Source: Pseudomonadota bacterium (lineage in GTDB: Bacteria; Myxococcota_A; Polyangia; Polyangiales; Sandaracinaceae). From it: DNA of 7,233 nucleotides. Below, in pieces: positions 1 to 5,344 of this stretch. The notes beneath the pieces were generated by a model. The model was given only the letters and a program-made list of their open reading frames with translations, was not told the origin of the DNA and made no database searches. Within the stretch, counting starts at the first letter, position 1. Every line of letters begins with the position of its first letter. The DNA is taken from positions 1 to 7,233 of the forward strand of contig JAEZBP010000458.1 in NCBI GenBank assembly GCA_023427125.1, in the 5' to 3' direction. Position numbers and translations under genes: made by a program.

Positions 1-120
1 ACCCCGACCGGCCGGACGACCGAGAGCGAGAGCCCATCGAAGGCGGCGATCCGGGAGGCCCGCCGGAGGCGGGGCCCCCGCATCACCGCGCGAAGCGCGC
101 ACCACATCCAACCAAGCAAG

Positions 121-156
121 GGCAGGGGCAAGGGCAAGGGCAAGGTCAAGGGCAGC
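121..156 (+). repeat. Short tandem repeat, 6-bp unit GGCAAG, about six copies
   Basis: Six consecutive hexamers read GGCAGG, GGCAAG, GGCAAG, GGCAAG, GTCAAG, GGCAGC. Three are identical and three differ by one base. The array lies about 45 bases before the speD start, and its 3' copies form the left arm of the adjacent inverted repeat. If translated in the speD frame it would give alternating Gly and Lys, but no start codon supports that. Copy number of such arrays often varies between strains; whether this one does is unknown. Confidence 0.8.
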
Positions 157-163
157 CTTGACC
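144..163 (+). promoter_or_regulatory. Perfect 8-bp inverted repeat, operator or RNA hairpin
   Basis: GGTCAAGG (144-151) is followed by a 4-base spacer GCAG and then its exact reverse complement CCTTGACC (156-163). As RNA this would be an 8-bp stem with a tetraloop; as DNA it would suit a dimeric regulator. No T-run follows, so it is not a classical intrinsic terminator. The right half contains TTGACC, a plausible -35 element. Its role is inferred from position only. Confidence 0.5.
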
Positions 164-186
164 CTGTCCACCCGAATGGGTACGTA
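158..186 (+). promoter_or_regulatory. Candidate sigma70-type promoter for speD
   Basis: TTGACC (158-163) matches five of six bases of the TTGACA -35 consensus. After a 17-base spacer comes TACGTA (181-186), a weak -10 element that keeps only the initial TA. Transcription from it would begin near 193, giving a very short leader before the ATG at 199 or 208. The -35 lies in the right arm of the inverted repeat and the -10 inside the 179-188 palindrome. The weak -10 keeps confidence low. Confidence 0.28.
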
Positions 187-188
187 CC
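179..188. promoter_or_regulatory. 10-bp perfect palindrome GGTACGTACC
   Basis: The ten bases are identical to their reverse complement and end ten bases before the speD ATG at 199. The site is more AT-rich than its surroundings and overlaps the candidate -10 element. It could be a repressor site, or chance. No regulator is assigned. Confidence 0.35.
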
Positions 189-198
189 GACGTCCTGG

Positions 199-645
199 AT
201 GGAGCCGATGGAACCCCGCAGCCGACACCTCCTCGTCGAGTACCACGGCTGCAACCGCGCCCTCCTCGATGACCTCAAGAGCATCGAGACCCTCATGACC
301 GTCGCCGCCAAAGCGGCCGGCGTCACCATCGTCGCCTCGGCCCTCCGCCCCTTCGTGCCCCAGGGCGTCAGCGGCGTCCTCATCATCGAAGAGTCTCACC
401 TCTCCATCCACACCTGGCCCGAGCACGGCTACGCCTCCGTCGACTTCTACACCTGCGGAGACGGACACCCCGAGCGCGCCCACGAGGCCCTCTACGCCGG
501 CCTCGAGGCCACCCGCGCCGAGCTCCTCCTCGTCGAGCGTGGCCTCTGCCCCGAGTCCCCCGACCAGCCCGCCATGCGCGTCCTCCGGCACCACGCCGAG
601 GGCGAAGCCCTCGCGCCGAGCCGGCCGAGCGACGACGCCGAGTAG
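199..645 (+). CDS. speD: S-adenosylmethionine decarboxylase proenzyme (AdoMetDC, prokaryotic class 1B)
   Basis: This cytosolic enzyme decarboxylates S-adenosylmethionine to supply the aminopropyl donor for spermidine synthesis. It is made as a proenzyme that cleaves itself before a serine, which becomes the pyruvoyl cofactor. The family core is intact: HLLVEYHGC near residues 10-18, then EESHLSIHTWPE at 64-75 and FYTCGDG at 83-89. The cleavage site is Glu65-Ser66. His71 and Cys86 sit at the same spacing as Ser63, His68 and Cys83 of the Thermotoga maritima enzyme. The 148 residues include a tail of about 30 residues beyond the usual core (Pro/Ala/Arg/His-rich, not recognised). An ATG at 208 (residue 4) is an equally possible start; neither has an ideal ribosome site. 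The MbnP gene follows after 41 bases and may be co-transcribed. No spermidine synthase is in the window. Confidence 0.95.
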   Translation: MEPMEPRSRHLLVEYHGCNRALLDDLKSIETLMTVAAKAAGVTIVASALRPFVPQGVSGVLIIEESHLSIHTWPEHGYASVDFYTCGDGHPERAHEALYAGLEATRAELLLVERGLCPESPDQPAMRVLRHHAEGEALAPSRPSDDAE

Positions 646-686
646 AGCGCTGGAGCGGGCCGCCCCCGTGCACTACGTTGGCCGCC

Positions 687-1496
687 ATGCGGATCGCGCT
701 CCTCTTCGCGTCGCTCACGCTCGCGAGCGCCTGCGCTCAGCCCGAGGTCACCGTGCGCTTCGAGGGTCTCGTCGCAGGCCAGCCCGCCGAGTGCGGCCGC
801 GCGTACGACGGAATCGGCACCACCGGCACCACCCTCGAGCTCCTCGACTATCGCCTCTACATCCACGACGTCCGCGTCGTCACCGAGGACGGCCGCGAGG
901 TCCCGCTCGCGCTCACCCCCGATGACCGCTGGCAGAACGAGCGCGTCGCCCTCCTCGACTTCGAGGACGGCTGCGAGAGCGGCACCGCCGAGACCAACGC
1001 CTCGATCCGCGGCACCGCCGCCGAGCCCGGCCCCTTCACCGGCGTCCGCTTCACCCTCGGCCTCCCCGCCGATCTGAACCACGCCGACGCCTCGACCGCG
1101 ACCGCGCCGCTCAACTACTCCTCGATGTTCTGGAGCTGGAACGCCGGCTACAAGTTCATGCGCGTCGAGGGCCGCACCACCGGCCTCCCGGACGGCTGGA
1201 GCTTCCACCTCGGCAGCGTCCGCTGCGAGGGCGACGGCCGCGGCAACATCACCGGCTGCCTCCAAGAGAACCGCGCGCCCGTGGCGCTCGACGGCTTCGA
1301 TCCCGAGACCGGCGCCATCGCCGTCGATCTCGCCGCGATCCTCGACACGAGCGATCTCGACAGCGACGGCGGCGGCCCCGGCGGCTGCGAGAGCGGCGCC
1401 TCCGATCCCGAGTGCGGTCCCCTCTTCCACGCGCTCGGCCTTCCGTCCGGCGGCACACCGGCCGAGGGCCCGCAGCGGCTCTTCGCGGTGCAGTGA
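687..1496 (+). CDS. mbnP: MbnP-family copper-binding lipoprotein (MXAN_0976-type, four-Cys motif)
   Basis: This is an envelope protein of the MbnP family, the substrate half of the MbnP/MbnH pair. In characterised members MbnH converts a Trp to kynurenine and MbnP then binds copper. I chose the ATG at 687 (269 residues) over a TTG at 678 because it begins directly with a signal peptide. That peptide ends in a lipobox-like ASAC, predicting lipidation at Cys16. Family features seen are LLDYRLYIHDV near residues 52-62, LLDFEDGC to Cys96, LGLP and LNHAD near 124-134, FWSWNAGYKF at 148-157, Cys180 and Cys191 followed by ENRAPVALDGFDP, and Cys234 with Cys243 before GPLFHALGL. Cys36 and Cys96 are further candidates for a disulfide. 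Trp149 and Trp151 are candidates for the modified residue, but which one is altered cannot be read here. mbnH follows after one base. The ribosome site is weak. Confidence 0.9.
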   Translation: MRIALLFASLTLASACAQPEVTVRFEGLVAGQPAECGRAYDGIGTTGTTLELLDYRLYIHDVRVVTEDGREVPLALTPDDRWQNERVALLDFEDGCESGTAETNASIRGTAAEPGPFTGVRFTLGLPADLNHADASTATAPLNYSSMFWSWNAGYKFMRVEGRTTGLPDGWSFHLGSVRCEGDGRGNITGCLQENRAPVALDGFDPETGAIAVDLAAILDTSDLDSDGGGPGGCESGASDPECGPLFHALGLPSGGTPAEGPQRLFAVQ

Positions 1497-1497
1497 G

Positions 1498-2622
1498 ATG
1501 CGGCGGCTCCTCATCGCCGCCACGCTCGCCGTGATCGGCTGCGGCCCCGAGGCCCCCGAGGAGTACGTGTGGGACCTGCCCCCCGGCTTCCCGGTGCCGC
1601 GCGTCCCCGAGGACAACCCGATGAGCGAGGCGAAGGTCGAGCTCGGCCGCTTCCTCTTCTACGACACGCGCCTCAGCGGCAACCAGACGCAGTCCTGCGC
1701 CACCTGCCATCAGCAGGCGCTCGGCTTCGCCGACGGACGGGCCCAGGGCCTCGGCTCGACCGGCGAGCTCCACCCTCGCTCGCCAATGGGCCTGACGAAC
1801 ATCGCCTACGCCGCCCGCCTCACCTGGGCGAACAACGTGCTCGCTCACCTCGAGGATCAGGCGCTCACGCCGTTGTTCGGCGACCGCCCCGTCGAGCTCG
1901 GCATGAGCGGGCGCGAGGCCGAGCTCCTCGCCCGCCTGAGCGACGACGCGGCCTACCCGATGATGTTCGCCGAGGCCTTCCCGGGCGACCCCGATCCGAT
2001 CTCCGTCGGCAACGTCGTGCGCGCCATCGCCTCTTTCCAGCGCACGCTGATCAGCGGGAGCTCACCCTTCGATCGCTACACCTACCAGGGCGAGGACGGC
2101 GCGCTGAGCGAGCGCGCGCGCGCCGCGAAGGACCTCTTCGACTCCGAGCGGCTCGAGTGCTTCCACTGCCACGGCGGCTTCAACTTCGCAGACAACGTGC
2201 AGCACGACGGCACGGTCGCGTCCGAGATCGCCTTCCACAACAACGGCCTCTACAACATCGACGGCCGCGGCGGGTACCCCGAGCCCAACCGAGGCATCTA
2301 CGAGCAGACCGAGGACCGCCGCGACATGGGCCGCTTCCGCGCGCCGACCCTGCGCAACATCGCGGTGACGGCGCCCTACATGCACGACGGATCGATCGCG
2401 ACGCTCGACGAGGTGCTCGATCACTACGCCGCGGGAGGCCGCACCATCACCGAAGGCCCCTACGCCGGCGTCGGCGCGGAGAACCCGCTCAAGAGCATCT
2501 TCCTGCACGGCTTCACGCTCACCGACGACGAGCGCGCCGGTGTGCTCGAGCTCTTCGATGCCCTCACCGACGAGGAGTTCTTGAGCGACCCGCGCTTCGC
2601 CGATCCCTTCGCAGCGCCGTGA
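1498..2622 (+). CDS. mbnH: MbnH-family di-heme c-type enzyme (MXAN_0977-type, MauG/cytochrome c peroxidase superfamily)
   Basis: Predicted enzyme partner of MbnP, related to MauG and bacterial di-heme cytochrome c peroxidase, acting in the envelope. Its ATG is one base after the mbnP stop, implying translational coupling. A short signal sequence ends in VIGC, so Cys15 is probably lipidated. The family N-terminus follows (WDLPPGFPVPRVPEDNPMS, then KVELGRFLFYDTRLS). Two heme c sites are present: Cys67-x-x-Cys70-His71 and Cys221-x-x-Cys224-His225. The C-terminal segment TAPYMHDGSIATLDEV near 292-307 leads to Tyr310. Tyr310 falls where bacterial CcP has its Met heme ligand and MauG has a Tyr, counting 14 residues from the His-Asp-Gly motif; this favours MauG/MbnH-like high-valent chemistry over simple peroxide removal. 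The 374-residue length and the FLSDPRFADP end look complete. Its 3' end overlaps the convergent propeller gene by 59 bases. Confidence 0.93.
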   Translation: MRRLLIAATLAVIGCGPEAPEEYVWDLPPGFPVPRVPEDNPMSEAKVELGRFLFYDTRLSGNQTQSCATCHQQALGFADGRAQGLGSTGELHPRSPMGLTNIAYAARLTWANNVLAHLEDQALTPLFGDRPVELGMSGREAELLARLSDDAAYPMMFAEAFPGDPDPISVGNVVRAIASFQRTLISGSSPFDRYTYQGEDGALSERARAAKDLFDSERLECFHCHGGFNFADNVQHDGTVASEIAFHNNGLYNIDGRGGYPEPNRGIYEQTEDRRDMGRFRAPTLRNIAVTAPYMHDGSIATLDEVLDHYAAGGRTITEGPYAGVGAENPLKSIFLHGFTLTDDERAGVLELFDALTDEEFLSDPRFADPFAAP

Positions 2623-3946
2623 GCGCGACGAGGAGGAGCGAAGCGAGCGCCGCCGTCGGTGCGCGCGTCGCCACCACCGAGCAGCCGCACCCTCCGGCGT
2701 CGGGCGGAGGCGGCGGTGGCTCGGGGCCGGCGTCGGGCAAGCACTCGGCGGGCACGCCGCCGTCGCGCGGGATCCCCGTCGTGCCCCCGTCGATGCCGCC
2801 GAAGTAGGTGGCGATGTCCGCGCGCAGATCGGGCTCCCACGACGGGCAGTCCAGCCCCGTGGCCGAGCAGCGCGAACACTCGAGCAGCTCTTGCACGTCC
2901 TCGAAGCGCAGGAGCTCCTCGATCGTCTCGCCCCCGTCGATCGAGCGCCCGAGGGCGAAGCCGCCCGTCCGCTGATCGACGGCGACCCAGAGCTCGTCGC
3001 CGCGGCTCGCGAGGGCGCGCACGTCGACATCGTTCACCTGCTCGAAGACCGTCGCGCCGTCCCGCGCGACCCACAGGCCACGGCTCTCGTGGCTCGAGCC
3101 GGCCCACACGGTCCGGCCGTCCTCGGCGATCGCGAAGCCGCGCAGGGAGGGCAGCTCGAGCACGCTCGTGAAGGTGCGTCCACCGTCGTCGCTGTAGAGC
3201 AGGCGCTCGGGCCGCGGATCGACGGTGCCCCGCGCCATCCGCACGAAGAGCCGATCGGGGTCTCCGGGATCGACGCCGACCACGTGCGGCAGCCGCTCGC
3301 CGTTGACGAGCGCGATCTCCGTCCGCTCGAAGGTCTGGCCGCCATCGTCCGATCGCAGCAAGAACGCTTGACGGAGCACGTCCCCCGCCGGCGGGATGGC
3401 CGCGCTGACGTAGACCCGCGAGGGATCGCTCGGCGCGAGCAGGATGCGCTCGGTGAGGAGCTGCTCCTCGATCGGCGCGCCGACCGCCGCCCAGCTCCGC
3501 CCCGAGTCTTCGCTCCGCACCACGCGATCGGCGACGACCCCGCTCGAGACGAGCCCCCAGACCGCGTCGGCGCGGACCGGATCGGGCGCTACGTCGACCA
3601 CGAAGACGTTGCGCACGAGCTCCTCGGGGTAGCGGTAGTCGCAGAGGTCGGGCTCGCCGCGCACGACGCCACCGAAGGTCGTGAGCACGACCGAGCCGTC
3701 GTCCGTGATCACGAGATCCGGATCCTCCTGCGTCGCGTCGGCGCCGAACGCGCTCGCGCAGGTCCAGCGCCAGCTCGCCCCGGCGTCGCGCGTGACGACG
3801 AGCCCGAACGTGGCGCCGAGGATCAGGTGATCGGGATCGCCCGGATCGAAGGCGATGCGCTCGATCTGGAGCGGCCGCCCATGCGCGCTCGCGCGGCCCG
3901 GCGACCAGGCGAGCCCGAACGCCAGGAGGCACGCGAGCCGCCTCAC
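2564..3946 (-). CDS. MYXO-CTERM surface-anchored Asp-box (BNR/sortilin-like) beta-propeller, second of two paralogues
   Basis: Secreted protein of 460 residues, substrate unknown. The start is the GTG at 3944-3946, which overlaps the upstream stop as GTGA and has a GGAGG eight bases ahead; longer in-frame starts lie inside the upstream gene and lack a signal peptide. A signal peptide is predicted to be cut after ASA (19-21), leaving His22. Asp-box motifs recur at about 52-59 (TRDAGASW), 145-152 (SEDSGRSW), 199-206 (SDDGGQTF), 252-259 (SDDGGRTF), and degenerately at 294-301 and 335-342, as in six- or seven-bladed propellers. Then come Cys357-x2-Cys360-SATG-x2-Cys367-P-x-Trp370, a Gly/Asp/Pro linker with six prolines in a row, and a MYXO-CTERM tail: Cys420-Gly-Cys422, hydrophobic 430-445, Arg-rich end. 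The last 19 codons overlap mbnH on the other strand. By eye it is roughly half identical to its upstream neighbour. I cannot assign a ligand. Confidence 0.85.
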   Translation of the reverse strand: MRRLACLLAFGLAWSPGRASAHGRPLQIERIAFDPGDPDHLILGATFGLVVTRDAGASWRWTCASAFGADATQEDPDLVITDDGSVVLTTFGGVVRGEPDLCDYRYPEELVRNVFVVDVAPDPVRADAVWGLVSSGVVADRVVRSEDSGRSWAAVGAPIEEQLLTERILLAPSDPSRVYVSAAIPPAGDVLRQAFLLRSDDGGQTFERTEIALVNGERLPHVVGVDPGDPDRLFVRMARGTVDPRPERLLYSDDGGRTFTSVLELPSLRGFAIAEDGRTVWAGSSHESRGLWVARDGATVFEQVNDVDVRALASRGDELWVAVDQRTGGFALGRSIDGGETIEELLRFEDVQELLECSRCSATGLDCPSWEPDLRADIATYFGGIDGGTTGIPRDGGVPAECLPDAGPEPPPPPPDAGGCGCSVVATRAPTAALASLLLVALTALRRDRRSAGRSRTPRR

Positions 3947-5322
3947 GCGCGGCGCCTCCGCATGGCAGAGAGCGCGGCGAAGATGACGAGCACGAGGGCG
4001 CCGCCGCTCCTCTCGCCTCCTCCCGCGCGGCACCCGCAGCCCGCCGGCTGCGGCGTGGTGACGCCGCCGTCCATGCCGGGCTCGACACCGGCGTCGAGCC
4101 CCCCGCCCGCGCCGGAGTCGGGCGGCCCAGCGTCGATGCACTCGGCGGGGATCGACGCGTCCACCGGCATTCCGGGGGGCGCGTCGAAGTAGCGCGTGAA
4201 GTCGATCGCCAGGTCGTCGATCCAGAACGGGCAGATCACGCCCGTCGCCGAGCAGGTCGGGCACTCCGGTCGGTCCTCGACCTCGTCGAGGTAGAAGAGC
4301 TCCTCGACGCTCTCCCCCTCGTCGTCGGAGCGGCCGAGCGCGAAGCGGCTGTTGAGCTGATCGACGCAGAGCCAGAGGGTCTCACCCCGGCTCTCGAGGC
4401 AGCGCACGTGCAGCGTGTTGACCTGCGTGAACGCGAGCGCACCGTCGCGCGCGACCCAGACGCCGTCGCCGGTCGCCGACCCGGCCCACACGGTGCGGCC
4501 GTCGTCCGAGAGGGCGAAGCCGCGCATCTGGTGCAGCGTGTGGGCGGTCACGAAGGTGTCGCCGCCGTCCTCGCTGACCAAGAGGCGCTCGGGCTCGCGG
4601 TCCAGCGTGCGGCGCGGCATCCGCACGAAGAGGCGCTCGGCGTCGGTGGGATCGACCCCCACGACGATCGGCGTCTCCTCGCCCTCGAGGATCTCGATCT
4701 CGATCGGCGTGAAGCGCTCGCCGCGATCGGTCGAGCGATAGAGGAGCGCGCGGCGCGGCATGAGGGCGGTCCGAGGCACGAGCCCGGTGACGTAGACCCG
4801 CGCCGGATCGCTCGGGGCCAGCGCGACGCTCGCGAGCAGCGCGTCGAAGGGCTCGCCCCCGGTGACCCAGCTCCGCCCGCCGTCCTCGGTGCGCTGCAAG
4901 AGCTCGGGATCGCCTCCGCCACGCGTGGTGAGCGCCCACACCACGTCGGGATCGTGCGGATCGGCCACGAGATCGATGACCTCGGTGTCGGCGATCGAGC
5001 CGCCGGGCTGCTCGAAGGTGCAGAGATCGGGGGCCGCCCTCAAGGCGGTGGTGAACGTGCCGATGATCGTGGAGCCATCGCCCGTGACGGTGATGTCCGG
5101 GTCCTCCCAGCCGGCGTCGATGCCGTACGCGGCGCCGCAGACCCACGTCCAGCTCGCCCCGCCGTCCTCGCTGACCACGAGCCCGTAGCTGAACTGCAGG
5201 ACGATGCGATCCGGATCGCTCGGATCGAACGCGATGCGCTCGACGTAAGGCGGCCGGCCGTGGGCCGACGCCGACGCGGACAGGCCCAGGATCAGAGCGA
5301 AGCCAATGACTGCGAAGCGCAC
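3943..5322 (-). CDS. MYXO-CTERM surface-anchored Asp-box (BNR/sortilin-like) beta-propeller, first of two paralogues
   Basis: Secreted protein of 459 residues starting at a GTG (5320-5322), 22 bases after the regulator gene's stop, without a clear Shine-Dalgarno. The signal peptide (1-20, cut after ASA) leaves His21-Gly-Arg-Pro. Asp-boxes are at about 51-58 (SEDGGASW), 145-152 (TEDGGRSW), 197-204 (STDRGERF), 250-257 (SEDGGDTF), and degenerately at 291-298 and 332-339. Cysteines shared with the downstream paralogue are Cys62, Cys101, Cys354/357/364 in CxxCSATGxxCPxW, and Cys395. Cys308 and Cys319 occur only here and could form an extra disulfide. A Pro/Gly/Asp-Ala-Gly linker (397-427) leads to Cys429-Gly-Cys431, a hydrophobic helix 440-453 and RRRRA. 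MYXO-CTERM proteins such as TraA are processed and lipid-anchored on the outer surface in myxobacteria. A binding, sialidase-like or structural role is possible; none of these is shown by the sequence. Confidence 0.88.
   Translation of the reverse strand: MRFAVIGFALILGLSASASAHGRPPYVERIAFDPSDPDRIVLQFSYGLVVSEDGGASWTWVCGAAYGIDAGWEDPDITVTGDGSTIIGTFTTALRAAPDLCTFEQPGGSIADTEVIDLVADPHDPDVVWALTTRGGGDPELLQRTEDGGRSWVTGGEPFDALLASVALAPSDPARVYVTGLVPRTALMPRRALLYRSTDRGERFTPIEIEILEGEETPIVVGVDPTDAERLFVRMPRRTLDREPERLLVSEDGGDTFVTAHTLHQMRGFALSDDGRTVWAGSATGDGVWVARDGALAFTQVNTLHVRCLESRGETLWLCVDQLNSRFALGRSDDEGESVEELFYLDEVEDRPECPTCSATGVICPFWIDDLAIDFTRYFDAPPGMPVDASIPAECIDAGPPDSGAGGGLDAGVEPGMDGGVTTPQPAGCGCRAGGGERSGGALVLVIFAALSAMRRRRA
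3955..3959 (-). promoter_or_regulatory. Shine-Dalgarno GGAGG deciding the GTG start of the second propeller gene
   Basis: On the minus strand GGAGG lies within the last codons of the first propeller gene, eight bases before the GTG at 3944-3946. This spacing is near ideal and is the only strong ribosome site I noticed in the window. It supports the GTG start and direct re-initiation after the overlapping stop. Confidence 0.75.
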
Positions 5323-5344
5323 GCCGGGCGATCGTAGCAGGTGC

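Larger units (their letters stand above)
1..198. other. Non-coding leader upstream of speD
   Basis: No gene is recognised here. The stretch is GC-rich. A short hairpin is possible at 87-99 (CGCGC, loop GAA, GCGCG). It also holds the hexamer repeat, inverted repeat, promoter-like elements and palindrome listed separately. The speD reading frame has no stop codon from base 1 onward, but contains no ATG, GTG or TTG before 199. An N-terminal extension of SpeD would therefore have to start outside the window. I think that unlikely, because the SpeD family normally begins only a few residues before the HLLVEYHGC motif, and long open frames are common at this GC content. Confidence 0.6.

Noticed and set aside
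678..686. TTG at 678 as the start of the MbnP gene
   Set aside because: The ATG at 687 gives a normal short lipoprotein signal peptide; the TTG only adds Met-Ala-Ala and has no ribosome site.
492..1616. 374-codon minus-strand open frame opposite mbnP
   Set aside because: Its product is Ala/Gly/Glu/Arg low-complexity without family motifs, and it lies opposite a clear MbnP gene. It is a GC-bias shadow.
1569..2807. 412-codon plus-strand frame overlapping mbnH in another phase
   Set aside because: Arg/Pro-rich translation without motifs, running through the end of mbnH into the propeller gene. The in-phase frame carries both heme sites.
2891..4192. 433-codon plus-strand open frame opposite the second propeller gene
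   Set aside because: No signal peptide, motif or ribosome site; composition is typical of an antisense shadow. The minus strand has repeated Asp-boxes and a MYXO-CTERM tail.
3947..4264. Longer N-terminus for the second propeller protein from an upstream in-frame start
   Set aside because: It would bury the signal peptide about 106 residues inside the protein and lie entirely within the first propeller gene. The GTG with GGAGG spacing is better supported.
4408..5337. 309-codon plus-strand open frame opposite the first propeller gene
   Set aside because: Arg/Ala/Gly-rich with no recognisable domain; explained by the GC-rich third codon positions of the real gene.
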